Assembly: GCA_016788565.1 (NCBI GenBank)
Contig: JAEUSP010000132.1
Coordinates: 1-53,417 of the forward strand
Source: Chlorobiota bacterium
GTDB lineage: Bacteria; Bacteroidota; Ignavibacteria; OLB7
Length of the DNA: 53,417 nt
Reading direction: 5' to 3'
The notes below the pieces were generated by a model. It ran no database searches, was not told the DNA's origin, and saw only the letters and a program-made list of their open reading frames with translations. Of the stretch, positions 31,424 to 40,938 are shown in pieces (within the stretch, counting starts at the first letter, position 1; the number at the start of each line of letters is the position of its first letter). The position numbers and the translations under genes were made by a program.

Positions 31424-34400
31424 ATGATGTTACTCCATTTCCCATCTTCCCTCCAACTTCTTCCCTGCGTGGTGGGGCTGCTGTTGCTTGCCACCGCGTC
31501 GGCCAGTGGGCAAGTGATGAATTGGACGAAGCTCCCCGGAATCACCTCACCAGTTCCCGACCTCTACTCAGTCTATTTTTTCCAGAAAGATACCGGCTTC
31601 GTTTGCGGAAAAAGTGGAACCACACCCCAAGTGGGAAGGCTCTACAAAACAGAAAACGGCGGCAACACGTGGGCCGCCGTCACACTCCCCGGAACGCCAG
31701 GCCCGCTGAACGACATCTTCTTCCTTCCCAACAGCAATTTCGGCGCGGTGGTTGGCGACAGCAACTACGTGGCCACCACCACCGACCGCGGCGCGACGTG
31801 GACCCAGCAGAACCTAAGCGGGACGTGGCCGGACAGCACCGATATCAACGCCGTGTTTTTCACCAACGCCAGCGATGGGTTCATTGTTGGGAACGTGGCT
31901 GGCGGCAACGGCCCCCGCATTGCCCGCACGGCCAACGGCGGGGCAACATGGAGTGCCGTTCCGCAAACCGGACCGGCCAACAACCTGTACGATCTCGATT
32001 TTTTCACCCCGATGCGTGGCCTGTTTGTTGGCACCGGAAACCCGCCACGCAAGGGAGTAACCACCGACGGCGGAACTACCTGGGAAGCCAACTCCACAAT
32101 CCCACCCAGCGTTGGGGCCAGCCTAAGTTTTTACGGGGTTGATGCCGTGCCGGGAACCGGGACTGCGTTTGTGGCGGGTGGGAAAATTGCGCCCCCCTGG
32201 GGGCCGTTCTATCCCGAAATCCGAAAAACCACCGACTACGGCGCGACCTGGACCCAGACCGGACTGAGCGGAAGCGGAACCGGCTTCACCAACCCCGCCA
32301 GCGACATCCTTGCTGTTAGCCCGCAAGTTTTGCTGGCATCGGGGCAGAATGCCACCATCTACAGAAGCAGCAACGGCGGAGCTTCGTGGGGGACGGAAGC
32401 GATTCCCGCCGGGGTTGGCACGGCGGACCTTCGGAAGTTCAGCATGACCGCCGATGGAATCATCTACTTGGTGGGATTAAACAGCGTGATCCTTGCCAGC
32501 AAAACAGCCCCGAACGCCACTTTCAGCCGCGATACTGTCTATTTCGATACCCTTTGCCCCGGGCAGCAGAAAACCATCTACATCAGGATTGGAAACAACG
32601 GAACCGACACGCTGAAAATTGATTCGGCAACGGTGCTGCTGGCCCAGCAGAATTGGTTGCTGTTCGGCTACAAACGGAACGGCGATAAGATCCCGCCGGG
32701 CGGGGCCGACTCGATTGCAGCAATCGTGACCGCCGCCGCGCAAACCCCGCCGGGACGCTACGAGGCATACCTCCGGATCTACACCAACGATGAGAACGGA
32801 ACAGGCGGCGACACCGTGAAAGAAATCCCCCTGATTGTGTTTGTGCCGGAGAAAAAATTGGCCAACACCGCAGGGGCAACGTTGCTTGATTTCGGCACGG
32901 TTCGGCTTGGGCAAGCCAGCACGGCAACCTTCGATACGTTGCTGAAAAATCTCTCACCGTGTGATCTGCGGATTGACTCGATCCGGCTTGCTGTGGGGAG
33001 CGATTTTGGCATCACCACACCCACAAACGGGATGACGCTGGCCGGTTGGGAGCGGCTTCGCGTTGGGCTGCGGTTTGCGCCGCAAACGCCCTGTGGCCAC
33101 CGCGATACCTTGCTGCTGTTTCACAACGGGGCCGGCTCGCCAACGCGGGTTCCGGTGGCGGGGAACGCTACCGAATCGGCCTTCCGCCCAACCCCCATGG
33201 ACACGCTCGATTTTGGCAGCGTGGAAATTCTCACACCCGCTTCCGCCAAGCTGACAATCGGCAACCGCAAAGCCAACACCTGCCTTGACACGTTGCGGGT
33301 GAGCAGCTTCAGCACCGTGGGGCCAAACGCTGCGGAGTTCACAACTCCATTCGTTCTGAATCCCGCGCCACTACTTCTGCGGCCCGATATGGATACCGCG
33401 CTCACCTTCACGGCAACGCCAACGGCGGCGGGGAAGCGGGTGGCCCACGCCATTTTTACTCACGATGCCGCAACCACTCCCGACACGGTGGTGCTTGTTG
33501 TTCGCGGGGTGATGCCGGAGCTGACGACAGCAAGCGATGAGATTCTGTTCGCGCTGACCCCGCTGAACACCCCGCGCGACACCACTGCCCTGAATTTTCT
33601 TCGGAACCTGAGCAGCAACCAGGTGACGATCACCAAAGCAACGATCAGCGGAGCGAACCCAGCGGCATTCAGCTACACCGATGCGGCAACGTTCAGCATC
33701 GCCAGCAAGGCCAGCCGCCTGTTGATGACGCAGTTCCGCCCAACCGCTCCGCTTCCGCCAAACGGACGCTACGAAGCGGTGCTGACGCTGGAAACGAACA
33801 TCGCTTCCCCAATCGTGATCCGGCTTGTGGGGACTTCTGGAAGTGAGATGATTGACTTGGGTGGAACCGAAGTTCAGTTTGCCGCCACCCCTGCCAACAG
33901 TTGCCGCGACACACTGCTGCAGCGGTTTATCCGGAACACCGGAACGCTTCCGCTTCGCATCTACCAGCTCCAAATTATTCCCGACCCCACTGGCGTGGCT
34001 GCCGATGTTTCGGCCTTCGCTGTGGTTGCGCCAACCATTCCGCCGCAAGGGTTGGTGGTGGCACCGGGGGACTCCATCGGGGTGACGCTTCGGTTCTGCC
34101 CGAACCGTGTGGGCGATCTTTCGGCACGGTTAGAAGTTGGCTCGGGGGCCGAGCCGCCGGCGGGGTTTGTGGCACTTCGCGGGACCGGAATCCCGAACCA
34201 GCTGACCGATGTGGACTCCATCGGATTTCCCGCAACCCGCGTGGGCCGCACCAGCCAGCGTTCCATCTCACGGTTCATCATCAACCGCACCGCACAACCG
34301 GTGCAGATTGACTCAATCAGGATCACCGGGGCCGATGCTGCGGCGTTTGCAGCAATCGCTCCCGCGCCGGTGTTTTCGGTTGCGGCTGGGGCGGATACTT

Positions 34401-35893
34401 CCATCACCCTGAGTTTCCAACCAACGCGGCGTGGCCAGCATGATGCTTTGTTGAATTTGTTCACCTCCGTTGGGCCGGTCAGTGTGCGGCTTGCGGGGCG
34501 GGGAATCTATCCGGTGCTGGAGGTTGCCGCCGCCGATTCCGCGCCGATTCGCCAGCGGGTTGGCCGCCAGCGGACGCTTGGTTATTGGGTGCGGAATGTG
34601 GGGGATGACACTTCAACCATCAGCCGAATCGCAATCGCAACTTCGGCCAGCTACACCAACCCCCTGCTTCCGGGAACGCCCGCAACGATTCCCCCCGGCG
34701 ACTTACTCAGCTTCAGCATTGATTTCACGCCAACGGTGTTGTGTGAGCAAAGCACCACCATCCAACTGAACGGCGAGGGGGTCCAGAGTTACTACGTTCC
34801 CGCCGACACCGCCTTGCCGATCACCGCACTGGGGGTTGCTCCGGTTGTGACGCACCATGCCGACACCATCAACTTCGGCACGGTGACGGTTGGCGGCGTG
34901 CGCGATTCGGCAATGGCCGCGCTGCTGCTGAACGGCGACACCCTTTCGGTGCGGGCAATCTGCCTTGACGGGACTCAGCTTGATTCGGCAATCATCACCG
35001 GAACCGATGCCGGGGCGTTTGCGGTGGTGGGGCCAACGGCTGCAGAGTTCCCCGCAGCAATGCCCGCCGGGGTTGCGCTGCCGGGGTTGCTCCGTTGCTC
35101 ACCGCTGGGGGAAGGTGCTGTTCGCGCCGATCTTCGCCTCTATTTCGATGGCAACCGTGACTCCGTTCGGCACATTGTGTTGTTGGCAACGGGCGAGCGT
35201 GGGTTGAAAGCGAATTTGGGGGATGGGGCCACCATCAAGCCCCGCCAAACCGTCGCGGTCCCGATTGTTTTTGAGGGTGATGTGGCCGCGCTCGGTTTGG
35301 ACACGATGGAGGTTGCGCTCAGCTACCGCAACACCATTCTGGATGCCCGTGGCGTAACCGCAACCGCCGCAGGGCTAACCGCAACCGCCAAGGCAATGGG
35401 GCAAACCGGCCGCACCGGAAGCGTGGCGATAACGCTTGCAGGCTTGCGCAGATTTGGCGCGGGGAAAGCAGCAGAAGTGGAGTTTTTTGTGTTGATGGGG
35501 GACTCGGTCAGCACGGTGGTTCGGTACGATTCCATCACCGCGCCCGGCAGGCCGGGGCTGCGTGTGGCCACCACGCCAACCACGCTGACCTACGCCGATG
35601 AGTGCGGAATCCGGAGCGGACTTGTGGGGGGCGGTGGATTGCTGAAGGTGGTGGAAGGGAGCAACCCCTCGGGGCAAGATTTCATCATCGAATATCACCT
35701 CCCCGCCGATGGCCCGGCCAGCCTTGCGGTCTATTCCACTTCGGGAAAACGGGTTGCACACCTTGCCGAAGGTGAGCTTGCCAGCGGAACGTACCGCGCA
35801 ACATTCCAAGCGGCCAACCAGCCCGCCGGCACTTACTACTGCGTGTTGCAGTTTGGGGAGCGAGGGCAAGTGCTGGAGTTGGTGGTGAAGTGA
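31424..35893 (+). CDS. Giant choice-of-anchor D T9SS cargo protein
   Basis: 1489 residues from ATG 31424; an open extension to 31232 crosses tandem repeats and is rejected. Signal peptide (LLPCVVGLLLLATASASGQ). Residues about 30-370 form a YCF48/BNR-like propeller (YSVYFFQKDTGFVCG, VATTTDRGATWTQQ, IYRSSNGGASW, each with the NGGxTW or DxGATW motif). About eight choice-of-anchor D repeats follow, each with an LDFGTV-type strand and DTLRIDSxxxxG...F (about 370-1240). A cohesin-like module (VAVPIVFEGDVAALGLDTMEVALSY) and a T9SS type A sorting domain (about 1410-1489, LAVYSTSGKRVAHL ... AGTYYCVLQ) close the protein. A surface or extracellular structural role is likely; no enzyme motif is seen. Confidence 0.85.
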   Translation: MMLLHFPSSLQLLPCVVGLLLLATASASGQVMNWTKLPGITSPVPDLYSVYFFQKDTGFVCGKSGTTPQVGRLYKTENGGNTWAAVTLPGTPGPLNDIFFLPNSNFGAVVGDSNYVATTTDRGATWTQQNLSGTWPDSTDINAVFFTNASDGFIVGNVAGGNGPRIARTANGGATWSAVPQTGPANNLYDLDFFTPMRGLFVGTGNPPRKGVTTDGGTTWEANSTIPPSVGASLSFYGVDAVPGTGTAFVAGGKIAPPWGPFYPEIRKTTDYGATWTQTGLSGSGTGFTNPASDILAVSPQVLLASGQNATIYRSSNGGASWGTEAIPAGVGTADLRKFSMTADGIIYLVGLNSVILASKTAPNATFSRDTVYFDTLCPGQQKTIYIRIGNNGTDTLKIDSATVLLAQQNWLLFGYKRNGDKIPPGGADSIAAIVTAAAQTPPGRYEAYLRIYTNDENGTGGDTVKEIPLIVFVPEKKLANTAGATLLDFGTVRLGQASTATFDTLLKNLSPCDLRIDSIRLAVGSDFGITTPTNGMTLAGWERLRVGLRFAPQTPCGHRDTLLLFHNGAGSPTRVPVAGNATESAFRPTPMDTLDFGSVEILTPASAKLTIGNRKANTCLDTLRVSSFSTVGPNAAEFTTPFVLNPAPLLLRPDMDTALTFTATPTAAGKRVAHAIFTHDAATTPDTVVLVVRGVMPELTTASDEILFALTPLNTPRDTTALNFLRNLSSNQVTITKATISGANPAAFSYTDAATFSIASKASRLLMTQFRPTAPLPPNGRYEAVLTLETNIASPIVIRLVGTSGSEMIDLGGTEVQFAATPANSCRDTLLQRFIRNTGTLPLRIYQLQIIPDPTGVAADVSAFAVVAPTIPPQGLVVAPGDSIGVTLRFCPNRVGDLSARLEVGSGAEPPAGFVALRGTGIPNQLTDVDSIGFPATRVGRTSQRSISRFIINRTAQPVQIDSIRITGADAAAFAAIAPAPVFSVAAGADTSITLSFQPTRRGQHDALLNLFTSVGPVSVRLAGRGIYPVLEVAAADSAPIRQRVGRQRTLGYWVRNVGDDTSTISRIAIATSASYTNPLLPGTPATIPPGDLLSFSIDFTPTVLCEQSTTIQLNGEGVQSYYVPADTALPITALGVAPVVTHHADTINFGTVTVGGVRDSAMAALLLNGDTLSVRAICLDGTQLDSAIITGTDAGAFAVVGPTAAEFPAAMPAGVALPGLLRCSPLGEGAVRADLRLYFDGNRDSVRHIVLLATGERGLKANLGDGATIKPRQTVAVPIVFEGDVAALGLDTMEVALSYRNTILDARGVTATAAGLTATAKAMGQTGRTGSVAITLAGLRRFGAGKAAEVEFFVLMGDSVSTVVRYDSITAPGRPGLRVATTPTTLTYADECGIRSGLVGGGGLLKVVEGSNPSGQDFIIEYHLPADGPASLAVYSTSGKRVAHLAEGELASGTYRATFQAANQPAGTYYCVLQFGERGQVLELVVK

Positions 35894-35986
35894 GACGGGG
35901 TAAGGGTGGCGCGCTGGATAAATTCTAGCTCATCATAGAGTAATAGAGTTAGTGTGCAAAGTATCATCCAAGCCCTCGAGCATCGT

Positions 35987-36024
35987 CCCCGCTCATGCTG
36001 GGCCCCGTCGAAGTATGAGCGGAG
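35987..36024. repeat. Dispersed palindromic repeat, copy 2
   Basis: CCCCGCTCAT (35987-35996) faces ATGAGCGGAG (36015-36024), followed by CCACCGAACTG. It is related to 238-275 near the start of the window, where the same arms and a CCATAGCACTG continuation occur. Confidence 0.6.
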
Positions 36025-36129
36025 CCACCGAACTGAGAAGTACCCGATGCCCTTCCCCTTCGCGTGCTAACTTGAGATGAGCCACAGGGGTTTTGCGTCA
36101 GGTGAGATATTCTTAACTGCAGATAACCC

Positions 36130-36177
36130 AAAACGCCCTTCGGATTGCTGGCAATCCGAAGGGCGTTTTGATTTTTT
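36130..36177. terminator. Strong terminator between convergent genes
   Basis: AAAACGCCCTTCGGATTGC (36130-36148) and its exact complement (36151-36169) form a 19-bp stem. In the plus direction it runs into TTTTGATTTTTTT; in the minus direction into TTTT. It likely serves both the giant cargo gene and the rhodanese gene. Confidence 0.9.
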
Positions 36178-36203
36178 TCAGCCTGTTGATGTGGGCTTGT
36201 TAT

Positions 36204-36650
36204 TTAGCTGTTGCTGCTCCAATCGGCCCAGCCACCTTTATAGACCATCACGTTGGTGTAGCCTTGTTCCACAGCTTTCTTGGCGGCCTTGCCAGCGGCT
36301 GGGCAGCGAACACCACCGCAGTAGAACACCAGTGCGGCATTCTTATCGGCTGGAAGCTGAAGCGATGCAAAATTTACTGCGCCATCAATGTGGCCAGCGG
36401 CGTAGCTGTCGGCATCGCGGGCATCCACCACGGTTGTGGCGTTGGTTTTCAGCATTGCGGTCAAGTCATCCTTGGTGACCTCTTTGATCTGGCCAATGGA
36501 TGGTTGTTGGTTGTTCATTTTCTTTTTTGCGCAGCAGGAGCCTGCTTTCTCGCCGTCGGAGCAGGATTTCTCGCCTTGCTGGGCGTGTACGGTTTGTGCG
36601 CCAACGAACATCGCTGCCGCAGTTGCCATCATTACAAGTCGTTTGAGCAT
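36204..36650 (-). CDS. Exported rhodanese-domain protein
   Basis: 148 residues from ATG 36650. Signal peptide (MLKRLVMMATAAAMFVGAQTVHAQ), then a short cysteine-rich segment (CSDGEKAGSCCAKKK) and a single rhodanese domain (about 55-145). The domain has VVDARDADSYAAGHIDGAVNF and the active loop FYCGGVRCPAAGKAA, whose first cysteine is the usual sulfur carrier. A periplasmic sulfur or redox relay is likely. The extra cysteines before the domain could bind metal or form disulfides. It is 94 nt behind clpS on the same strand and ends at a strong hairpin. Confidence 0.9.
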   Translation of the reverse strand: MLKRLVMMATAAAMFVGAQTVHAQQGEKSCSDGEKAGSCCAKKKMNNQQPSIGQIKEVTKDDLTAMLKTNATTVVDARDADSYAAGHIDGAVNFASLQLPADKNAALVFYCGGVRCPAAGKAAKKAVEQGYTNVMVYKGGWADWSSNS

Positions 36651-36744
36651 CGGAGGGTTCTCCAAAGTTGGTTAAGGTTGGTTATGAATGAGTTGTTCGT
36701 TGAACGGATAGCTGTTGGCTGTTATTGTTGGACTTGGGCTGAAT

Positions 36745-37029
36745 TTACAATTCCACCGCTGTGTTCAGGGCGATTTCTTCCAGAACACCGCTGACTTTCA
36801 GGCACTCCACCATCTCACCTTCATACACACACGCCAATCCACGAGTGTGGACTTCGTGGGCATATTCTTCGGCTTGACCCGACGAGCAGTGCGCCGCTTT
36901 CACCAGTTGTACGATCACTTCATCGAACGTGTGAATCTGATCGTTGTAGAGGATCACTTTGGCCGGAAGCAGAACCTCCACATCATCCATCAGGAGTGTT
37001 TCGGTATCGGGCGCGCCTAACGCGGTCAT
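36745..37029 (-). CDS. clpS: ATP-dependent Clp protease adaptor ClpS
   Basis: 94 residues from ATG 37029, the usual ClpS size, preceded by a G-rich AGGGGGGGA stretch. The frame is open to 37140, but the extra 37 residues have no homology I recognise. ClpS delivers N-degron substrates to ClpA(P). The core is intact: VILYNDQIHTFDEVIVQLVKAAHCS, then the VHTRGLACVYEG segment and CLKVSGVLEEI. Normally the first motif reads NDDxxT/xF; here NDQIHTF keeps the Asn that holds the substrate amino group. No clpA gene is in the window. Confidence 0.93.
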   Translation of the reverse strand: MTALGAPDTETLLMDDVEVLLPAKVILYNDQIHTFDEVIVQLVKAAHCSSGQAEEYAHEVHTRGLACVYEGEMVECLKVSGVLEEIALNTAVEL

Positions 37030-37283
37030 GCTGAAATCCCCCCCTGCTATTCCGATTGGGGCCACAAAGTTGCTTCCCATAAACGCGCGGCGCATGGTCT
37101 GGATAATGCCGCGTGATACTGTTTTCATTCTGCCAAACATTGCGCTGGTCTGTGTTGTGTGTTGCCAGTTAGTTGCTGCAAAAATAGGGAATTAGGGAAA
37201 GCCGATTGTCAGTAATCTGCAATTCAGTGGCCTTTGCCCAGTGTAGGATCTGGCGGCTGATCGTTCGCCCTTTTCGCTTTGGC

Positions 37284-38588
37284 TTACTTACTGAACGCAT
37301 AGATAACGCCGTTTACGTCGTCGGTGACGTAGAACGTATTTCCATCGTTGGAAATTGCAACCCCCACCGGCCGCGCCCAAATTGCGCCGTCGGCTTCGCG
37401 GAAACCGGTTACGACATCGGCTTGCACGGCTCCGGTTCCGTCGCTGTTTGCACGCAGGCGCATCACTTTGCAGCCTTCGGTTGTGCCAGAGATTTTCCGT
37501 TCGCCGTAGCTGGTCATCAGCAGTGCGTTGCGCCAGTCGGAGCCGAACGCTGTTCCGGTGTAGAAGGCCATATCGGTGATTTCAAGGTGCGATTGCAGTT
37601 CGGCCACCGGCGTTGTTAAGCCGCTTGTGGGGGATTTATCCTCGGTGCGGTCGGGGTCAACAAGGTTTTGTGAGTAGAGTTTTGGCCAGCCGTAATGCTT
37701 GTTTGGCTTCAGGATATTCAGTTCCTCGGGCGGGTTATCCAGCGACATGTAATCTGTCCCGTTATCAATCCCCCACATCTCTCCGGTTTCGGGGTGGACA
37801 GCCATGGCCACGGTGTTCCGCAGTCCACGGATTGCCGTCACGGGAAGGTCCCCTTTTTTGTCGTTCATCCGCAACACCACTGCGCTGGAGAGGTCATCTT
37901 CCGGCGTGTTGTTGGTGGTGGAAGTGACGGAGATGTAGATTTTTTTGTCGGCTGGCATCCAGCGGATTGTGCGGGTGTAGTTGTAGCCACCATCGGTGAT
38001 TTTATCGGTCAGCATGGTGGCCGTTCCCGTTACCGCAGTCGGCCCCGAAAAATCGAATCGGAACACTCGGTTTTCATCACAATAGTACAGCACCCCTTGG
38101 TGCATATCTAAGCCAAATGGGGAGCTTAACCCGTCGGCAATCATGGTTTTTGTGCCGTCGGGGGATAGCGCCATTATTTTGCCGCCGTCCATATCGCTGA
38201 AGAAGATCGTCCCATCATCCCGCAACACAATGTCCGCTGGGCGGCCAAGATCGTAGGCATACACCCGCGCTTTGAACCCTGGCGGCGCCATCAATTTGCG
38301 GGGTTGATCGAACGGCGGAGCCGTCAGTCCCGATGGAATTTCCAGCGAAACCTCGCGCAGCCCCAGCATCTCCACCGGTGCCAGCTTCACGGTACCGTTG
38401 GTGCTGTCTTGTGGGTTTTGCACTGTGGTGCGTGTGCTTCCGCCAGCAATCGTGTCGCGGCGGATTGCGGGGGTGTTTCGGTTCTGGTACAAAAACTGTG
38501 CAGCACCACCGCATCCTTCCAGCAGCCCTGCGGTCATCACGCAGGCCAGTGCAACGGTGGGGAAGAGGAATCGTGTGAGTACGGTCAT
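37284..38588 (-). CDS. Sugar dehydrogenase-like beta-propeller lipoprotein
   Basis: 434 residues from ATG 38588; upstream in-frame ATGs add nothing recognisable. The N-terminus is a secretion signal with a possible lipid cysteine (ALACVMTAGLLEGC). From about residue 95 it is a six-bladed propeller of the glucose/sorbosone dehydrogenase (PQQ-type, GSDH/NHL-like) class. Telling strands are FKARVYAYDLGRPADIVLRDDGTIFFSD, GLSSPFGLDMHQGVLYYCDENRVFRF, GLRNTVAMAVHPETGEMWGIDNGTDYM and GAIWARPVGVAISNDGNTFYVTDDVNGVIY. Whether it binds PQQ is not provable here. It is likely a periplasmic sugar or aldehyde oxidase, or a non-catalytic relative. Confidence 0.82.
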   Translation of the reverse strand: MTVLTRFLFPTVALACVMTAGLLEGCGGAAQFLYQNRNTPAIRRDTIAGGSTRTTVQNPQDSTNGTVKLAPVEMLGLREVSLEIPSGLTAPPFDQPRKLMAPPGFKARVYAYDLGRPADIVLRDDGTIFFSDMDGGKIMALSPDGTKTMIADGLSSPFGLDMHQGVLYYCDENRVFRFDFSGPTAVTGTATMLTDKITDGGYNYTRTIRWMPADKKIYISVTSTTNNTPEDDLSSAVVLRMNDKKGDLPVTAIRGLRNTVAMAVHPETGEMWGIDNGTDYMSLDNPPEELNILKPNKHYGWPKLYSQNLVDPDRTEDKSPTSGLTTPVAELQSHLEITDMAFYTGTAFGSDWRNALLMTSYGERKISGTTEGCKVMRLRANSDGTGAVQADVVTGFREADGAIWARPVGVAISNDGNTFYVTDDVNGVIYAFSK

Positions 38589-38954
38589 GGTCAAGGGAAA
38601 AGCCAAGTTGAACATCCAGCAGTTGTGCAATCCACCACAGGAAGGGTTGCAACGCTCCGTTAGCAGAAGCGGCAACAGGTGGTAGAGGGCTTGCAATCTA
38701 ACCGATTCTGGCGGGTTAGCAAGGGGGGACACGGGGGATGATGAACTGGAATTGGGATACGCTTGGAATCACGCGGTTGGCAAAAACTCTAATTACGCCA
38801 AACACTCAACCTTATTGACAGCAAAGGGCATGGGCGAGGGGCGCGATGGATACTGCTGAATCGCGAATCATAATGCCGGATTCTCCATAATTCTGAAAAA
38901 ATCGCCACTTTTGGCTAATTCTGGCTAATTCTGGCTAATAAGGTTTTGTATGAA
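38589..38954. other. Intergenic region, no gene seen
   Basis: 366 bp between two leftward genes. It contains a small hairpin (CTAACC near 38698 with GGTTAG near 38715) and a 10-bp tandem repeat at 38911-38940. No reading frame with a recognisable product and no RNA gene was found. Confidence 0.55.
38911..38940. repeat. GGCTAATTCT tandem repeat
   Basis: Three copies of GGCTAATTCT (the last ends in ATA) at 38913-38940, just after the stop of the leftward lipoprotein gene at 38955. Too short for a CRISPR or VNTR call. Confidence 0.8.
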
Positions 38955-39674
38955 TTATTCTCCCAGCCCCTTCCCGTCATCGTTCCACTGGAACTCACTC
39001 AGGATTGCATCAATCCTCAGCGCGAAATTCTTCTCCCCTTTCTTCTGCACCACTGCCACGTAAAACGCCTTTGTGGTGGCATGAACGTTCAGGCAGGCGT
39101 ACCCCTCCTTTTCCTTCCCGGCAAAAGCGTAGGTTTCGGCCCCCCAGGCGCAATGGGGGAATGGCTGCGGCGGTGCTGTCACCTTGAACTTGTACTGCTC
39201 GGCTAATCCATCCGAACCAAGCAGCGCGCCGGTCATATCCATCAAGGTGGTCGGCTCGTTCGGGACGTAGATTTCGGCCCACGAGCCCCGATCAACCTTC
39301 CCGTTTGGTGCGTTGTAAATCCGTACTTGTGTTCCTTTGGGGTTGGCGGTGTCACGCTCGGTAACCATGTCTTTGGGGATGTACAGGCTGTACGGAATGC
39401 CCTTGTACATCAGCGTCATGGCAACGGTGATGGAGCCGTTGGTCGTTGCAATCGTTCCGCTTTTGGTGTCAGGCCGTCCAGGGTGCCACTCCCCCTGCTT
39501 CCCCGATGCGCTGCTGGTGCGCCCTCCCCTGCCGGAATCGGTTTGGGCTTGGGGTGATGTCTTGGATGATGAAGACGTGCTTTTTGGCGCGTCCTCCTTG
39601 CTGCATCCAGCAAGAAGCAGACAGCAGACCAGAAACGATGCGGTTATTCTGAAACTCATTCTGAAAGATGACAT
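38955..39674 (-). CDS. Lipoprotein of unknown function
   Basis: 239 residues from ATG 39674 (MSSFRMSFRITASFLVCCLLLAGCSK). Lipobox LLAGC is clear, so the mature protein is lipid-anchored. A Ser/Thr/Lys/Gly-rich linker of about 50 residues is followed by a beta-rich domain (GSITVAMTLMYKGIPYSLYIPKDMV, TQVRIYNAPNGKVDRGSWAEIYVP, AEQYKFKVTAPPQPFPHCAWGAETYAF, TTKAFYVAVVQKKGE). I do not recognise the family. The start at 39878 would put 68 extra residues before the signal and is rejected. It lies divergently next to the ABC ATPase gene. Confidence 0.75.
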   Translation of the reverse strand: MSSFRMSFRITASFLVCCLLLAGCSKEDAPKSTSSSSKTSPQAQTDSGRGGRTSSASGKQGEWHPGRPDTKSGTIATTNGSITVAMTLMYKGIPYSLYIPKDMVTERDTANPKGTQVRIYNAPNGKVDRGSWAEIYVPNEPTTLMDMTGALLGSDGLAEQYKFKVTAPPQPFPHCAWGAETYAFAGKEKEGYACLNVHATTKAFYVAVVQKKGEKNFALRIDAILSEFQWNDDGKGLGE

Positions 39675-39898
39675 TGCTTGATTGGTTGGTTTGCTGCGCA
39701 AATTGCATATCGGCACGGTAGCAATGCAAGCCCTGGGGAAGAATGGGGGTATTTTGGAAGGCAGGAAAAGGAAGAAGTTCACGCAAAGACGCGAAGAAGA
39801 AGGGAAAGAATGAAGAACGAGGAGAGTTCCGGGGTTAGGAGGTTTGCGAAACAGTAACGTGGGGTCTCCCCACATCACAGGCTGAATATCTTTACACC

Positions 39899-40690
39899 AT
39901 GATCGCTGTCGAGAATCTTCATAAATCGTTTGGCCCTAAACAAGTGTTGCGGGGGGTCTCCTTCAGCATCGAGACGGGGGAGACGGTGGCAATTATCGGG
40001 CGATCCGGTACGGGAAAAAGTGTGCTGCTGAAGCTGATTGTGGGGCTGCTTCAGCCCGACCAAGGGATTGTGACGCTGGATGGAAAACGGGTGGATCAGA
40101 TGAGCGAGAAGGACCTGTACGAAATGCGCCGAAGCATCGGCTACGTGTTCCAGGGAGCCGCCTTGTTCGATTCGCTTACCGTTGCCCAGAACATTGTGCT
40201 TGGGCTGCATGAACATGGCGAACGCGACCAGCAGTTGCTGGATCACGAAATACGCCGCAACCTGATGAACGTTGGCTTGCTCCCCGACCCCGAGCGGGTT
40301 CCCGCCGACCAGTTTGAGGAAGCCTACCGAATTATCGCCAACAAAAAACCAGCCGAACTTTCCGGCGGAATGCGGAAGCGGGTTGGCGTGGCGCGCGCAC
40401 TGGTTGGCCAGCCACGCTACATCTTCTACGATGAGCCTACCACGGGGCTGGACCCTATCACCAGCGAGCAGATTGACAACCTTGTTCGGGACCTTGCCAG
40501 CAAGTTGGATGTCACCTCAGTCCTGATCACTCACGACCTCTTCTCGGTGTATAAAGCTGCCGACCGCGCAATTTTTTTGGAGGAAGGATTGATCCGGTTT
40601 ATCGGCACACCGGATGAGTTGCGGAACAGCGATGACCCCGTTGTTCGTGAGTTTATCGAGCGGTACAACGTGCAGGGGGCGGCGGCCTAA
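39899..40690 (+). CDS. MlaF-type ABC transporter ATPase
   Basis: 263-residue ATP-binding subunit. Walker A GRSGTGKSVLLKL (about 37-49), Q-loop in GYVFQGAALFDSLTV, signature AELSGGMRKRVGVARAL (about 152-168), Walker B YIFYDEPTTGLDP and H-loop SVLITHDLFS. The GRSGTGKS and FQGAALFDSLTVxxN stretches are those of the MlaF/Mkl group, which moves phospholipids between the membranes with MlaE permease and MlaD. Neither partner is adjacent, so the gene is solitary and must work with a distant permease. No Shine-Dalgarno is visible. Confidence 0.92.
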   Translation: MIAVENLHKSFGPKQVLRGVSFSIETGETVAIIGRSGTGKSVLLKLIVGLLQPDQGIVTLDGKRVDQMSEKDLYEMRRSIGYVFQGAALFDSLTVAQNIVLGLHEHGERDQQLLDHEIRRNLMNVGLLPDPERVPADQFEEAYRIIANKKPAELSGGMRKRVGVARALVGQPRYIFYDEPTTGLDPITSEQIDNLVRDLASKLDVTSVLITHDLFSVYKAADRAIFLEEGLIRFIGTPDELRNSDDPVVREFIERYNVQGAAA

Positions 40691-40938
40691 ATCCCGTCTA
40701 AATCCCGTTGGATTGCTCACAGCGTATTACCGAAATGTCATTCCGCGTGGGCTATCTGGCGCGTGGGTGGCTTGTAACTTTGGCCCGCTTGCAAGTGTAG
40801 TTCCCGTGGCCGTAATGGATATGCCGCACGTTTCTTTGGCTGGCTTGTGCGCGCTCCCTTTCCCCACGTATCCCATTTCTGTGACTTGCCACCCGATTGT
40901 GTGTTGTTGGTTCAAGCCGTTCTATCCCGAATACACCG

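Larger units (their letters stand above)
35894..36203. other. Intergenic region with repeat and terminator
   Basis: 310 bp between convergent genes. It holds the second copy of the dispersed palindrome (35987-36024) and a strong hairpin (36130-36169). No gene is seen. Confidence 0.7.

Noticed and set aside
38911-38940. Possible CRISPR or VNTR
   Set aside because: Only three 10-bp units without spacers; no cas gene anywhere in the window.
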